From the NCBI RefSeq assembly GCF_900111835.1, contig NZ_FOJP01000010.1:141397-205396 (forward strand): DNA of 64,000 nucleotides, read 5' to 3'. This document shows positions 1 to 12,728 of this stretch, piece by piece (the first letter of the stretch is position 1; each line of letters starts with the position of its first letter). Both the position numbers and the translations under genes were made by a program. The notes below the pieces were generated by a model. The model ran no database searches. It worked only from the letters and a program-made list of their open reading frames with translations, and was not told the DNA's origin. This DNA comes from Metapseudomonas otitidis. Lineage in GTDB: Bacteria > Pseudomonadota > Gammaproteobacteria > Pseudomonadales > Pseudomonadaceae.

Positions 1-1300
1 GCAGTGCCAGGAGGCTTATGCGCTTGAGGTACCAGAGGAAGTCGATGCGCTCCATGCCCATGGCGGCGACGCCGGCGGCGGAGCCGATGATGAGGCAGCT
101 GCCGCCGGTGCCGGCGCAGAAGGCGAGGAGTTCCCAGAAGGTGCCGTCGACGACGAAGTGGCCGAGCCAGCCGGCCTGGTCGCCGGCTGCGGCGACGGCC
201 TCGGGGGTGGCCAGCGGGTACATCTTCATGGCGCCGGCCACCAGGGGCACGTTGTCGACCACGGAGGACAGCAGGCCGATGGCGATGTTGATGGCGTAGA
301 CGTTGCCGAGGCTGTCCTTGAGGGCGGCGGCGACCTGGGTGAGGTGGCCGGCGGTGGCGAGGCTGGAGACGGCCAGGAGGATGCCGAGGAAGAACAGGAT
401 GCTGGGGGTGTCGATGCGCCGCAGGACGCCGATCACCGAGAGCGGGTGCTTGTCTTCGTCGTGCTTGCCGCGGTGCAGCCATTCGGTGACGACCCAGAGG
501 ACGCCGAGGCCGAGGAGGATGCCCATGTACGGCGGCAGGTGGGTGATGCTCTTGAACACCGGGACGAAGAGCAGGGCGCCGAGGCCGAGGACGAACACCA
601 GGTTGCGCTCGAAGGGGGTGGTGGGGTCGTGCTCGGCGGCGTCGGCTTCGTCGTCGGGACGCTGGAATTCGCCCCGCAGGATGAAGCTGAGGATGACGAG
701 GGGGACCAGCAGGCACACCAGGCTGGGGATGAACAGGCTGCTGATGATGCCGCTGGCGCTGATCTGGTGGCCGATCCAGAGCATGGTGGTGGTGACGTCG
801 CCGATGGGGGACCAGGCGCCGCCGGCGTTGGCGGCGATCACCACGATGCCGGCGTAGAACCAGCGCTCGTGCTGGTGGCGGATCAGTTTGCGCAGCAGGG
901 ACACCATGACGATGGTGGTGGTGAGGTTGTCCAGCACGGCGGAGAGGAAGAAGGTGATGAAGCCGATCAGCCAGAGCAGGGTGACGCGCTTGTGGGTCTG
1001 GATGCGGTCGGTGATGACCTTGAAGCCTTCGTGGGCATCGACCAGTTCGACGATGGTCATGGCCCCGAGCAGGAAGAACAGGATCTCGGAGATTTCCCCC
1101 AGGTGGTGGCGCAGTTCGCCGCTGACGCCGTGCTCACCCTGGGCCAGGCCGGGGGCGATGCTGTCGACGCCGAGGACCAGGGCGGTCCAGCAAAGGACGG
1201 CGGTGATCAGGGCCGAGGCGGCCTTGTCCACCTTGAGCGGGTGTTCCAGGGCGATGCACAGGTAACCGGCGATGAACAGCAGGGCCATCAGCGCGTACAT
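1..1300 (-). CDS. nhaD: NhaD-type Na+/H+ antiporter (3' end cut by window edge)
   Basis: Integral inner-membrane sodium/proton antiporter of the NhaD (ion transporter superfamily) type, expected to expel Na+ or Li+ in exchange for protons. About 433 residues are visible, beginning MYALMALLFIAGYLCIALE and rich in hydrophobic helices throughout; the family-typical stretches LLGAMTIVELVDAHEGF and FFLSAVLDNLTTTIVMVSL (near residues 80-125) and a second LSSVVDNVPLVAGAM block near the visible C-terminus are seen. These acidic, Asn/Thr-rich helix breaks are the conserved ion-binding features of the family. The start at 1300 has AAAGG eight bases upstream; an ATG at 1308 is out of frame and hits a stop at once. 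The gene lies downstream of valS on the same strand but is separated by a terminator. The C-terminus runs off the left edge. Confidence 0.85.
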   Translation of the reverse strand, partial: MYALMALLFIAGYLCIALEHPLKVDKAASALITAVLCWTALVLGVDSIAPGLAQGEHGVSGELRHHLGEISEILFFLLGAMTIVELVDAHEGFKVITDRIQTHKRVTLLWLIGFITFFLSAVLDNLTTTIVMVSLLRKLIRHQHERWFYAGIVVIAANAGGAWSPIGDVTTTMLWIGHQISASGIISSLFIPSLVCLLVPLVILSFILRGEFQRPDDEADAAEHDPTTPFERNLVFVLGLGALLFVPVFKSITHLPPYMGILLGLGVLWVVTEWLHRGKHDEDKHPLSVIGVLRRIDTPSILFFLGILLAVSSLATAGHLTQVAAALKDSLGNVYAINIAIGLLSSVVDNVPLVAGAMKMYPLATPEAVAAAGDQAGWLGHFVVDGTFWELLAFCAGTGGSCLIIGSAAGVAAMGMERIDFLWYLKRISLLAL

Positions 1301-1339
1301 GGGGACATCCTTTCAGCGGTGAACGGGGTCGCAGGGAGT

Positions 1340-1371
1340 AAAAAGCCCGCCGATCTGTCGATGGGCGGGCT
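1340..1371 (-). terminator. Rho-independent terminator of valS
   Basis: On the minus strand a GCCCGCC/GGCGGGC stem with a 12-base loop is followed by TTTTT. It lies just after the valS stop codon, between valS and the antiporter gene. Confidence 0.8.
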
Positions 1372-1379
1372 CTTGTGCA

Positions 1380-4229
1380 TCACAGGCTGGCGATGCGCCC
1401 GCGCTGCTCGGTGAGGTTGGCCAGGGCCTGTTCGGCCTCGGCCAGCTTGGCGCGCTCCTTCTCGAGCACCTCGGCCGGGGCCTTGGCGACGAAGCCTTCG
1501 TTGGCGAGCTTGCCGCCGACGCGCTTGACCTCACCGTCCAGGCGCTGGATTTCCTTGTCCAGGCGCGCCAGTTCGGCGTCCTTGTCGATCAGGCCGGCCA
1601 TGGGCACCAGCACCTGCATGTCGCCCACCAGGGCGGTGGCGGACATGGGGGCTTCCTCGCCGCTGGCCAGGACGCGGACGGATTCGAGCTTGGCCAGCTT
1701 GTTCAGCAGGGGCTCGAAGTCGGCCAGGCGGCGCAGGTCTTCGGCATTGGTGTTGGCGACGATGATGTCGATGCGCTTGGCCATGGAGATCTTCATCTCG
1801 CCACGGATCTGGCGCACGCCGAGCATCAGGGTTTTCACCCATTCGATGTCGCCTTCGGCAGCGGCGTCGATGCGGCTTTCGTTGGCCACCGGCCAGGGCT
1901 GCAGCATGAGGGTGTCGCCGCTGACGCCGGCCTGGCCCTTGATGCGCTGCCAGATCTCTTCGGTGATGAAGGGCATGAACGGGTGGGCCAGGCGCAGGAT
2001 GACCTCCAGCACGCGCACCAGGGTGCGGCGGGTGCCGCGCTGGCGCTCGATGGGGGCGTTCTCGTCCCAGAGCACGGGTTTGACCAGTTCGAGGTACCAG
2101 GCGCAGTACTCGTCCCAGACGAACTCGTAGAGGGCCTGGGCGGCCAGGTCGAAGCGGAAGGCGTCGAGCTGGCGGGTGACTTCGGCTTCGGTGCGCTGCA
2201 GCTGGCTGATGATCCAGCGGTCGACGGAGGAGAGGTCGACGGCTTCGCCGTTGACGCCGGTGTCCTGGCCATCGGTGTTCTCGATGACGAAGTTGGCGGC
2301 GTTCCACAGCTTGTTGCAGAAGTTGCGGTAGCCCTCGACGCGGCCCATGTCGAACTTGATGTCGCGGCCGGTGGAGGCCAGCGAGCAGAAGGTGAAGCGC
2401 AGCGCGTCGGTGCCGAAGCTGTTGATGCCGTCGGGGAACTCGATGCGGGTCTGCTTGGCGATCTTCTCGGCGAGCTTGGGCTGCATCATGCCGCTGGTGC
2501 GTTTCTCCAGCAGGGCGTCGAGGGTGATGCCGTCGACGATGTCCAGCGGGTCGAGGACGTTGCCCTTGGACTTGGACATCTTCTGACCCTGGCCGTCGCG
2601 CACCAGGCCGTGGACGTAGACGGTCTTGAACGGAACCTGCGGGGTGCCGTCCTCGTTCTTCACCAGGTGCATGGTCAGCATGATCATGCGGGCGACCCAG
2701 AAGAAGATGATGTCGAAGCCGGTGACCAGGACGTCGGTGGGGTGGAAAGTCTTGAGGAACTCGGTCTGTTCCGGCCAGCCGAGGGTGGAGAAGGTCCACA
2801 GGCCGGAGCTGAACCAGGTGTCGAGGACATCTTCGTCCTGGCGCAGCGGCTGGTCGCCGAGGTTGTGCTTGGCGCGGACTTCGGCCTCGTTGCGGCCGAC
2901 GTAGACGTTGCCGGCCTCGTCGTACCAGGCGGGGATACGGTGGCCCCACCAGAGCTGGCGGCTGATGCACCAGTCCTGGATGTCACGCATCCAGGAGAAG
3001 TACATGTTCTCGTACTGCTTGGGCACGAACTGGATGCGGCCATCTTCCACGGCGGCGATGGCCGGTTCGGCCAGGGGCTTGGTGGAGACGTACCACTGAT
3101 CGGTCAGCCAGGGTTCGATGACGGTACCGGAACGGTCGCCCTTGGGCACCTTGAGGGCGTGGTCTTCGATCTTCTCCAGCAGGCCGAGCTGTTCGAAGGC
3201 GGCGACGATCTGCTTGCGTGCTTCGAAGCGGTCGAGGCCGGCGAACTGGGCCGGGAGGGTGGCGTCGAGGCTGTCGTTGACGCTGCCGTCGAGGTTGAAC
3301 ACCTGGGCGGTGGCGAGCACGGCGGCGTTCTTGTCGAAGATGTTGATCAGCGGCAGGTCGTGGCGCTTGCCGACTTCGTAGTCGTTGAAGTCGTGGGCGG
3401 GGGTGATCTTGACGCAGCCGGTGCCGAACTCGGGGTCGCAGTATTCGTCGGCGACGATGGGGATGCGACGGCCGACCAGGGGCAGTTCGACGAAGCTGCC
3501 GATCAGGGCCTTGTAGCGTTCGTCTTCCGGGTGCACGGCGACGGCGCTGTCACCCAGCATGGTTTCCGGGCGGGTGGTGGCGACGATCAGGTAGCCGTTG
3601 CCTTCGGCGGTCTTCTTGCCGTCGGCCAGGGGGTAGCGCAGGTTCCACAGGTGGCCTTTCTCGTCGTGGTTCTCCACTTCGAGGTCGGAGATGGCGGTGT
3701 GGAACTTGGTGTCCCAGTTGACCAGGCGCTTGCCGCGGTAGATCAGGCCGTCTTCGTGCAGGCGCACGAAGGCTTCCTTGACCGCTTCGGAGAGGCCGTC
3801 GTCCATGGTGAAGCGCTCGCGCGACCAGTCGACGGAGGAGCCGAGGCGGCGGATCTGGCGGGTGATGGTGCCGCCGGACTGCTCCTTCCACTCCCAGACC
3901 TTGTCGAGGAACTGCTCGCGGCCGAGGTCATGGCGGCTGATGCCCTGGGCGGCCAGTTGGCGCTCCACCACCATCTGGGTGGCGATGCCGGCGTGGTCGG
4001 TGCCGGGCTGCCACAGTGTGTTGCGGCCCTGCATGCGGCGGAAGCGGATCAGCGCATCCATGATCGCGTTGTTGAAGCCGTGGCCCATGTGCAGGCTGCC
4101 GGTGACGTTCGGCGGCGGGATCATGATGGTGTAGGGCTCGCCGGAACCTTGCGGGGCGAAGTAGTTGTTCTTCTCCCAGGTCTGGTACCAGGAAGTTTCG
4201 ATGGCGTGGGGCTGGTAGGTCTTGTCCAT
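1380..4229 (-). CDS. valS: valine--tRNA ligase
   Basis: Class I aminoacyl-tRNA synthetase that charges tRNA-Val in the cytoplasm. The 949-residue protein begins [20 protein letters not shown], has the HIGH-type motif HMGH at residues 47-50 within [13 protein letters not shown], the editing (CP1) domain with [10 protein letters not shown], the KMSKSKGN signature near residue 550, and a C-terminal coiled coil ([18 protein letters not shown]) typical of ValRS. A longer frame upstream to 4301 would add 24 residues unlike any ValRS and would overlap the promoter, so the family start at 4229 is chosen; no strong ribosome binding site is visible there. The length is about that of P. aeruginosa ValS (950). 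It follows a three-gene operon on the same strand but has its own promoter. Confidence 0.97.
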   Translation of the reverse strand: MDKTYQPHAIETSWYQTWEKNNYFAPQGSGEPYTIMIPPPNVTGSLHMGHGFNNAIMDALIRFRRMQGRNTLWQPGTDHAGIATQMVVERQLAAQGISRHDLGREQFLDKVWEWKEQSGGTITRQIRRLGSSVDWSRERFTMDDGLSEAVKEAFVRLHEDGLIYRGKRLVNWDTKFHTAISDLEVENHDEKGHLWNLRYPLADGKKTAEGNGYLIVATTRPETMLGDSAVAVHPEDERYKALIGSFVELPLVGRRIPIVADEYCDPEFGTGCVKITPAHDFNDYEVGKRHDLPLINIFDKNAAVLATAQVFNLDGSVNDSLDATLPAQFAGLDRFEARKQIVAAFEQLGLLEKIEDHALKVPKGDRSGTVIEPWLTDQWYVSTKPLAEPAIAAVEDGRIQFVPKQYENMYFSWMRDIQDWCISRQLWWGHRIPAWYDEAGNVYVGRNEAEVRAKHNLGDQPLRQDEDVLDTWFSSGLWTFSTLGWPEQTEFLKTFHPTDVLVTGFDIIFFWVARMIMLTMHLVKNEDGTPQVPFKTVYVHGLVRDGQGQKMSKSKGNVLDPLDIVDGITLDALLEKRTSGMMQPKLAEKIAKQTRIEFPDGINSFGTDALRFTFCSLASTGRDIKFDMGRVEGYRNFCNKLWNAANFVIENTDGQDTGVNGEAVDLSSVDRWIISQLQRTEAEVTRQLDAFRFDLAAQALYEFVWDEYCAWYLELVKPVLWDENAPIERQRGTRRTLVRVLEVILRLAHPFMPFITEEIWQRIKGQAGVSGDTLMLQPWPVANESRIDAAAEGDIEWVKTLMLGVRQIRGEMKISMAKRIDIIVANTNAEDLRRLADFEPLLNKLAKLESVRVLASGEEAPMSATALVGDMQVLVPMAGLIDKDAELARLDKEIQRLDGEVKRVGGKLANEGFVAKAPAEVLEKERAKLAEAEQALANLTEQRGRIASL

Positions 4230-4272
4230 GTGTGCGGCGGGACCGTGTCGGCAACTGATCGGAAAGCCGCCG

Positions 4273-4301
4273 AGTATAACGGGCAAAACCCAGGCGGCCA
4301 A
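4273..4301 (-). promoter_or_regulatory. sigma-70-type promoter of valS
   Basis: On the minus strand TTGGCC (4296-4301) and TATACT (4273-4278) are separated by exactly 17 bases, 44 bases upstream of the valS ATG and just after the stop codon of the upstream gene. Confidence 0.6.
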
Positions 4302-4319
4302 AGGCCGCTAAGCAGGCGG

Positions 4320-4823
4320 TCAGCTGCGTCGCGGCAGTTGGGGAAGCAGGCGGGCGAGGCGGGCGTTGAGGCGGCGCTTGAGCTCGGCTTCGATCTGCGG
4401 GACGAAGTCGTCGATGACGTCCTGCAGGATCAGTTGGGCGGCGGCGCGCAGCTCGCCGTCCAGGCGATCGAGCTGGGTTTGCGTGGCGGCTTCGATGCCG
4501 GCGCGCACGGAGGGCTGGGCGGCACTGGGCGCCGGGACGACGGGCGGTACGGGGGCGGCGGCCTTCACGGGAGCGGGCGTCGGTGCGGGTGCCGGGCGCG
4601 GGGCTGCGGGCGTCGCCGGCTGGGCGGCCTGGGGTGCGGGTGCGGGGCTGAGGCTGAACGGCGGCGGTTCGACGATCTCGGACAGCAGGGGGATGCTGGC
4701 AGGGTCCACCGATTCGGTGAGCAGGGGCGGCTCGCTGCTGGTGTGTTCATCGAGCAGGGCGCGGATGGACTCGAGGTCGTCCAGCAGGTGGGCCGGGCGG
4801 GGAGGCTGGCTGGGGTTGTCCAT
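4320..4823 (-). CDS. hypothetical protein with Pro/Ala-rich linker (PA3833-like)
   Basis: Unrecognised 167-residue protein. It has a short acidic N-terminal part (HLLDDLESIRALLDEH, residues about 12-27), a low-complexity Pro/Ala linker from about residue 58 to 105, and a helical C-terminal domain (LRAAAQLILQDVIDDFVPQIEAELKRRL) that ends basic. No signal peptide or membrane helix is visible. The gene begins 8 bases after holC ends on the same strand and precedes valS, an order I remember from P. aeruginosa, where it is also of unknown function. Co-transcription with holC suggests, but does not prove, a link to the DNA polymerase III chi subunit. Start supported by the tight spacing. Confidence 0.75.
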   Translation of the reverse strand: MDNPSQPPRPAHLLDDLESIRALLDEHTSSEPPLLTESVDPASIPLLSEIVEPPPFSLSPAPAPQAAQPATPAAPRPAPAPTPAPVKAAAPVPPVVPAPSAAQPSVRAGIEAATQTQLDRLDGELRAAAQLILQDVIDDFVPQIEAELKRRLNARLARLLPQLPRRS

Positions 4824-4831
4824 GGTGCGGC

Positions 4832-5251
4832 TCAGAGTTCGACTCGTTTGGGATCATAGCCCCGCTGCCGGTAGGTGCGGAAATTCTCCCGGCAGGCGGC
4901 AAGCAGGTCCGGCTCCTGGTTGACGATCTCGATGACCCGGCTGAAGTGGCCGAGGTGAGGCGAGAGGGTCGGGTCGAGGTTGATCAGCAGGCCCTGGCTG
5001 GCGCCGGGCTGCTGGTCCCGGCCGATGACCACCGGGGCGTGCGGATCTTCCCCGTGCTGGGCGTGGGGGATGAAGGTCTCGGCGCGGAACTGCCAGAGCA
5101 GTTCGTCCAGGGCCTGGCCCTGGGCGTCGTCTGCGCAGCGGACGAACACCGGCATGCCGTGGCGCCAGGCCTTGCCGGCCAGCTGGCAGGCGGCGCGCAG
5201 GCGGTCTGCCGGGGTACTGGTGGACAGGACGTAGAACTCGACGCGGGTCAT
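4832..5251 (-). CDS. holC: DNA polymerase III subunit chi
   Basis: Chi subunit of the replicative clamp loader, which links the holoenzyme to single-strand binding protein. The 139-residue protein begins MTRVEFYVLSTSTPADRLRA and shows the family layout: conserved ACQLAGKAWRHGMPVFVRC (about residues 20-40), DELLWQFRAETFIPH (about 47-63), and VVIGRDQQPG. Length matches the Pseudomonas form (about 142). It lies 57 bases downstream of pepA and 8 bases upstream of the next gene; the pepA-holC-valS order is widely conserved in gammaproteobacteria. ATG at 5251 is preceded by AGGAA-type bases in the pepA-holC gap. Confidence 0.93.
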   Translation of the reverse strand: MTRVEFYVLSTSTPADRLRAACQLAGKAWRHGMPVFVRCADDAQGQALDELLWQFRAETFIPHAQHGEDPHAPVVIGRDQQPGASQGLLINLDPTLSPHLGHFSRVIEIVNQEPDLLAACRENFRTYRQRGYDPKRVEL

Positions 5252-5308
5252 TTCGGTGTTCCTGGAAAGAGGCCCGGCGCCTGGGGCGCCGGGAGGTGTC
5301 GCAGTGGA

Positions 5309-6886
<1,578 letters not shown>

Positions 6887-6934
6887 CTAGTTTGAGCGTA
6901 GCCGCCTGAGCCTGACAACCCTGGAGTGTCTGGT

Positions 6935-8053
6935 TTGATCGTCTTCCGTTACCTGTCCCGCGAAGTCCTGGTGACCCTCAGCGCGGTGAGCGCCGTGTTG
7001 CTGGTGATCATCATGAGCGGTCGATTCATCAAGTACCTGGCCCAGGCGGCGCAGGGTGCCCTGGACCCTGGCGTGCTGTTCCTGATCATGGGCTACCGCA
7101 TACCGGGCTTCCTTCAGCTGATCCTGCCGCTTGGCCTGTTCCTCGGCTTCCTGCTGGCCTACGGTCGGCTGTACCTGGACAGCGAGATGACGGTGCTTTC
7201 CGCCACTGGCATGAGTCAGCAGCGCCTGATGGCGTACAGCCTGGCGCCGGCGACGCTGGTCGCACTGATGGTGGCCTGGCTGAGCCTGGGCCTGGCGCCC
7301 CAGGGCGTGACGGCGGTGGGCCGCATCCTCAACCAGCAGGACGCGCTGACCGAGTTCGACACCCTGGTGCCGGGGCGCTTCCAGACCCTGAAGAATGGCA
7401 ACCGGGTGACCTACACCGAGAGCCTGTCGGCGGACCGTGGCGAGCTGGGCGGGGTGTTCATCTCCGAGAAGCGCCTGTCCCAGGACAACAAGGAGCAGGG
7501 CATCGGGGTGCTGGTGGCTGAGAGCGGGCGCCAGGTCATCCATGAGGATGGCAGTCGTTACCTGATCCTGGAGAACGGCTACCGCTACGACGGTAATCCG
7601 GGCAAGGCCGACTACCGGGCCATCAAGTACGGGACCTACGGCATCCTCCTGCCGAAGCCGGAGATCAGTGCCGAGATCGGCGAGCGCGAGGCGATCCCGA
7701 CCCGCGACCTGCTGGGCAGCGACAACCCGCGCTACCAGGCCGAGCTGCAGTGGCGCCTGTCCATCCCGGTGCTGGTATTCGTGGTGACCCTGCTGGCGGT
7801 GCCGCTGTCGCGGGTGAATCCGCGCCAGGGGCGCTTCCTCAAGCTGCTGCCGGCGATCCTTCTTTATATGGCTTACCTGTCGATGCTGATCGCCGCCCGT
7901 GGCCAGCTCGACAAGGGCAAGATCCCGATGGCCCTCGGCTTGTGGTGGGTGCATGGCATCTTCCTGAGTGTGGGTCTGCTGTTGCTTTACTGGGAACCGC
8001 TCCGCCTGAAGTGGGCTGCCCGTCGTTCCGCTCGTGAGGTGGCCCATGGCTAA
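6935..8053 (+). CDS. lptF: LPS export ABC transporter permease LptF
   Basis: Inner-membrane permease of the LptB2FG complex that extracts lipopolysaccharide from the inner membrane and feeds it to LptC. The product begins (M)IVFRYLSREVLVTLSAVSAV and has the YjgP/YjgQ-family arrangement: N-terminal helices (to about residue 115), a periplasmic beta-jellyroll (about 120-265, with VTYTESLSADRGELGGVFI) and C-terminal helices. I chose TTG at 6935 because GGAG at 6923-6926 is 8 bases upstream and the length becomes 372, the P. aeruginosa length; the in-frame GTG at 6926 overlaps that ribosome binding site. The stop overlaps the lptG start by 8 bases, implying coupled translation. Confidence 0.95.
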   Translation: MIVFRYLSREVLVTLSAVSAVLLVIIMSGRFIKYLAQAAQGALDPGVLFLIMGYRIPGFLQLILPLGLFLGFLLAYGRLYLDSEMTVLSATGMSQQRLMAYSLAPATLVALMVAWLSLGLAPQGVTAVGRILNQQDALTEFDTLVPGRFQTLKNGNRVTYTESLSADRGELGGVFISEKRLSQDNKEQGIGVLVAESGRQVIHEDGSRYLILENGYRYDGNPGKADYRAIKYGTYGILLPKPEISAEIGEREAIPTRDLLGSDNPRYQAELQWRLSIPVLVFVVTLLAVPLSRVNPRQGRFLKLLPAILLYMAYLSMLIAARGQLDKGKIPMALGLWWVHGIFLSVGLLLLYWEPLRLKWAARRSAREVAHG

Positions 8054-9107
8054 GCTGGACAGGTACATCGGTACCAGCGTGTTCTTCGGCATCCTGGCGG
8101 TGCTGGGTGTGATCGTCAGCCTGGCGCTGCTGTTCGCCTTCATCGATGAGTTGGGCGACATCCAGGGCAGCTACACCCTGATGGACGCCATCTGCTACGT
8201 GCTGCTCACCGCGCCGCGCCGCGCCTACGAGATGCTGCCCATGGCGGCGCTGATCGGCAGCCTGATCGGGCTCGGCACCCTGGCCAGCAGCAGTGAGCTG
8301 ACCATCATGCGGGCGGCCGGTGTTTCCATCGGCCGTATCGTCTGGGCAGTGATGAAGCCGCTGCTGGTACTGATGCTGGCGGGCATCCTGCTGGGCGAGT
8401 ACGTGGCGCCCTGGAGCGAGAACCTGGCCCAGGCCAACCGCGCCCTGGCGCAGGGCGGCGGCGAGGCCCAGACCTCCAAGCGCGGCCTGTGGCACCGCCA
8501 GGGCAACGAGTTCGTGCACATCAACGCCGTGCAGCCCAATGGCGTGCTCTATGGCGTGACCCGCTATGAGTTCGACGGTGAGCGGCACATGCAGGCCGCC
8601 AGCTTCGCCCGGCGTGCGTTGTACCAGGGCGATCACTGGCAGTTAGAGGAGGTGACCACCACGCACTTCCGTGGCGACCACACCGAGGTGGTAGAGGCGG
8701 GCAGCGAGCGCTGGGACATCCAGCTCAACCCGCAGCTGCTCAGTACGGTGGTGATGGAGCCCGAGGCGCTGTCCATCAGTGGCCTGTGGAGCTATGTGCA
8801 CTACCTGGCGGAGCAGGGGCTGAACAACAGTCGCTACTGGCTGGCCTTCTGGACCAAGCTGCTGCAGCCATTGGTGACGGGGGCGCTGGTGCTGATGGCG
8901 ATTTCGTTTATCTTCGGGCCGCTGCGTTCGGTGACCCTGGGGCAGCGCATCTTCACCGGTGTGGTCATCGGTTTCGTGGTGCGTATCAGCCAGGACCTGC
9001 TGGGACCGTCGAGCCTGGTGTTCGGCTTTCCGCCGTTCCTGGCGGTGCTGATTCCTGCGGGTATCTGTGCGTTGGCAGGTGTCTGGTTGTTGCGCCGGGC
9101 TGGCTGA
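8046..9107 (+). CDS. lptG: LPS export ABC transporter permease LptG
   Basis: Second permease half of LptB2FG, partner of LptF. The 353-residue protein begins MAKLDRYIGTSVFFGILAVL and has the same plan as LptF: helices such as PMAALIGSLIGLGTLASSSE with the coupling sequence ELTIMRAAGVS that contacts the ATPase LptB, a periplasmic jellyroll (about 125-265), and C-terminal helices (LVTGALVLMAISFIFGPLR). The longest frame starts 12 bases earlier, but the family start MAKLDRY at 8046 gives the standard length and sits inside the end of lptF. LptB and LptC are not in the window. A bidirectional terminator follows. Confidence 0.96.
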   Translation: MAKLDRYIGTSVFFGILAVLGVIVSLALLFAFIDELGDIQGSYTLMDAICYVLLTAPRRAYEMLPMAALIGSLIGLGTLASSSELTIMRAAGVSIGRIVWAVMKPLLVLMLAGILLGEYVAPWSENLAQANRALAQGGGEAQTSKRGLWHRQGNEFVHINAVQPNGVLYGVTRYEFDGERHMQAASFARRALYQGDHWQLEEVTTTHFRGDHTEVVEAGSERWDIQLNPQLLSTVVMEPEALSISGLWSYVHYLAEQGLNNSRYWLAFWTKLLQPLVTGALVLMAISFIFGPLRSVTLGQRIFTGVVIGFVVRISQDLLGPSSLVFGFPPFLAVLIPAGICALAGVWLLRRAG

Positions 9108-9120
9108 TCAGATCGCTCAT

Positions 9121-9150
9121 GAAAAAGCCGGCTTCGAGCCGGCTTTTTCG
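9121..9150. terminator. bidirectional terminator between lptG and the RDD gene
   Basis: GAAAAAGCCGGC TTCG-type hairpin: AAAAAGCCGGCT and AGCCGGCTTTTT flank a TCG loop, so T-runs follow the stem on both strands. It serves the convergent lptG (plus) and RDD-family gene (minus). Confidence 0.85.
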
Positions 9151-9156
9151 TGTTCG

Positions 9157-9654
9157 CTATTTCTTGTGAGCGCTCTTGGGAAGTTGCACCACGATGCTCT
9201 CCGAGTAGCGGTCGTGCCAGGTGCGTTTGTCCTTGTCCCAGAGCATCCACAGGAAGCCGAGGCCGAAGCAGAGCCAGGAACCCATGGCGACCACGAAGCG
9301 CAGCAGGGCCTGCCACAGGCTGACTGCCGAGCCGTCGCGATTCTGGATGCGCACACCCCATACCTGCATACCGAGGGTCTGGCCGTTGTGGGTCCAGAAC
9401 TTGGCGAAGAAGGCGAACAGGCTGAAGAGCAGCACGGTGGACAGGACCGGGTCATGGGCCAGCAAGCCCTGCTCGGCCATTTCCCGCAGGCGCTCGCCGC
9501 CGTAGATCGAACGCAGGATGACCTGCTGGTAGAAGAGGGTGACCACCATCAGCAGGGCGACGCTTAGGAGGAAGTCATAGAAGATGGCGGCGAAGCGGCG
9601 AACGGCCCCGGCTGTGGGGAACTCGCCTTCCGGGCGCAGGATGTGTTTCGGCAT
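9157..9654 (-). CDS. RDD family membrane protein
   Basis: Small inner-membrane protein of the RDD family, whose functions are mostly unknown (some members affect sodium transport or stress tolerance). The 165-residue product begins MPKHILRPEGEFPTAGAVRR; hydrophobic segments are FAAIFYDFLLSVALLMVVTLF (about 21-42), a second near 70-90 (VLSTVLLFSLFAFFAKFW) and a third near 120-140 (FVVAMGSWLCFGLGFLWMLW). The family signatures are seen: R..A...D in helix one (with AAIFYDFL), GQTLGMQVWGVRI after helix two, and DRYSESIVV at the end. The start at 9654 was preferred over a frame reaching 9738, which would run through the upstream terminator. In P. aeruginosa a similar gene sits beside lptG. Confidence 0.85.
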   Translation of the reverse strand: MPKHILRPEGEFPTAGAVRRFAAIFYDFLLSVALLMVVTLFYQQVILRSIYGGERLREMAEQGLLAHDPVLSTVLLFSLFAFFAKFWTHNGQTLGMQVWGVRIQNRDGSAVSLWQALLRFVVAMGSWLCFGLGFLWMLWDKDKRTWHDRYSESIVVQLPKSAHKK

Positions 9655-9716
9655 GGAGGGCCCTTGTGACGTGTGAAGACGCCGCATTCTAAGGGCAGGC
9701 ACTGAAACGCGGGCAT

Positions 9717-9746
9717 AAAAAAACCCCTGATGAAACATCAGGGGTT
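9717..9746 (-). terminator. terminator of the cold-shock gene
   Basis: On the minus strand a CCCCTGATG/CATCAGGGG-type stem is followed by a run of seven T. It lies 14 bases after the stop of the cold-shock gene. Confidence 0.85.
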
Positions 9747-9759
9747 CTCTTGCAGCGAC

Positions 9760-9972
9760 TTAGGCCAGGACTTGGACTTTGTCAGCTTGCATGCCTTTCT
9801 GGCCTTGGACGGCTTCGAAGGTGACCTTCTGGCCTTCCTTCAGGCTGCGGAAGCCGCTGCCTTCGATGGCGCGGAAGTGTACGAACAGATCCGGACCGCT
9901 CTCGGGGGTGATGAAGCCAAAGCCCTTCTCGTCGTTGAACCACTTAACGGTGCCGGTTTGACGATTCGACAT
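9760..9972 (-). CDS. cold-shock domain protein (CspA family)
   Basis: Single cold-shock domain, 70 residues, binding single-stranded RNA/DNA and acting as an RNA chaperone. Both nucleic-acid motifs are present: RNP1 KGFGFI (residues about 16-21) and RNP2 LFVHF (about 29-33), after the family opening [16 protein letters not shown] lies 8 bases upstream of the ATG. It has a promoter about 175 bases upstream, so a 5' leader of about 165 nucleotides is predicted, as is common for cold-shock genes whose mRNA leader folds differently with temperature. Which of the several Pseudomonas Csp paralogues it is cannot be told from sequence alone, so no symbol is given. Confidence 0.95.
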   Translation of the reverse strand: MSNRQTGTVKWFNDEKGFGFITPESGPDLFVHFRAIEGSGFRSLKEGQKVTFEAVQGQKGMQADKVQVLA

Positions 9973-10299
9973 GTCTCAATTTCCTTGGAACTGGAGTTGA
10001 TTTTCAGCCTCTGCCCGACATTGGGCCGAGGGCTAGGAACTGGTTGCAAAGAGTAAGAGAAGTCGAGCGGGATGTAGCGGATCTGTCGGATCTACTGCAT
10101 CAGGTCACGATTCAACAGCGACCCATGCAAACACAGTGCGTGACACTCTACGCTAACTGTCCGGGGCTGCCAATCCCCCGTGCGGGCGAGTTTCGACGCG
10201 GCATGTGCGCAAGCGACGACATGTCGTTCTGGGAACGCTGAACAGCGCAGACAAGGACGAATTGATACGAGGGGAGGTGGTCTTGCGACCTAAGGATCG
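9973..10299. other. gene-free stretch between cold-shock gene and tRNA-Leu
   Basis: 327 bases with no credible gene; short open frames here have no ribosome binding sites or similarity that I recognise. It holds the promoter and long leader of the cold-shock gene, and next to the tRNA 3' end a small GGTC-GCAA-GACC hairpin (about 10281-10292) without a T-run. Confidence 0.6.
10145..10173 (-). promoter_or_regulatory. sigma-70-type promoter of the cold-shock gene
   Basis: On the minus strand TTGGCA (10168-10173) and TAGAGT (10145-10150) are 17 bases apart. Transcription would begin near 10138, giving a leader of about 165 nucleotides before the ATG at 9972. Confidence 0.5.
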
Positions 10300-10385
10300 T
10301 GGTGCCCCGGGAGAGACTCGAACTCTCACTCTGTCGCCAGAAACGGATTTTGAATCCGCCGCGTCTACCATTCCGCCACCGAGGC
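10300..10385 (-). tRNA. tRNA-Leu(CAA)
   Basis: 86-nucleotide class II tRNA including an encoded CCA end. The acceptor stem pairs GCCTCGG with CCGGGGC (one G-T pair), the discriminator is A, the D-arm contains TGGCGGAATGGTAGACGC, the anticodon stem GCGGA/TCCGT holds the loop TTCAAAA with anticodon CAA (reads UUG), a long variable arm TTTCTGGCGACAGAGTG follows, and the T-arm is GAGAGTTCGAGTCTCTC. The position next to queA is as in P. aeruginosa. Confidence 0.97.
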
Positions 10386-10398
10386 ACGATGGCGGCGC

Positions 10399-10427
10399 AG
10401 TATAGGGAGGGCGCCTGGGGCGGTCAA
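10399..10427 (-). promoter_or_regulatory. promoter of tRNA-Leu
   Basis: On the minus strand TTGACC (10422-10427) and TATACT (10399-10404) are 17 bases apart and end 13 bases before the mature tRNA. The bases after the -10 (GCGCCGCC) form a GC-rich discriminator, typical of stringently controlled stable-RNA promoters. Confidence 0.75.
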
Positions 10428-10437
10428 TCCGCCTGCG

Positions 10438-10466
10438 TGGTCAGATTTGCGTAATTCCGCTACTAT
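10438..10466 (+). promoter_or_regulatory. promoter of queA-tgt
   Basis: TGGTCA (10438-10443) and TACTAT (10461-10466), 17-base spacing, followed by a GC-rich discriminator CGCGCCCC. It lies back to back with the tRNA-Leu promoter, 26 bases before the queA start. Confidence 0.5.
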
Positions 10467-10491
10467 TCGCGCCCCTGTGAGACGACCCACC

Positions 10492-12671
<2,180 letters not shown>

Positions 12672-12728
12672 TAACGCCGCATTTTTCCAAGCCGAACACT
12701 TTTCAAATTTCCGCAACAGGAGTGCTAC

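Noticed and set aside
1306..1308. ATG of the antiporter at 1308
   Set aside because: It is out of frame and runs into a stop after six codons.
1983..4859. 958-codon open frame on the plus strand opposite valS
   Set aside because: It is an antisense shadow of valS and the next gene; its residue composition (strings of G, V, D, E, A) is the reverse-strand echo of high-GC codons, with no family sequence.
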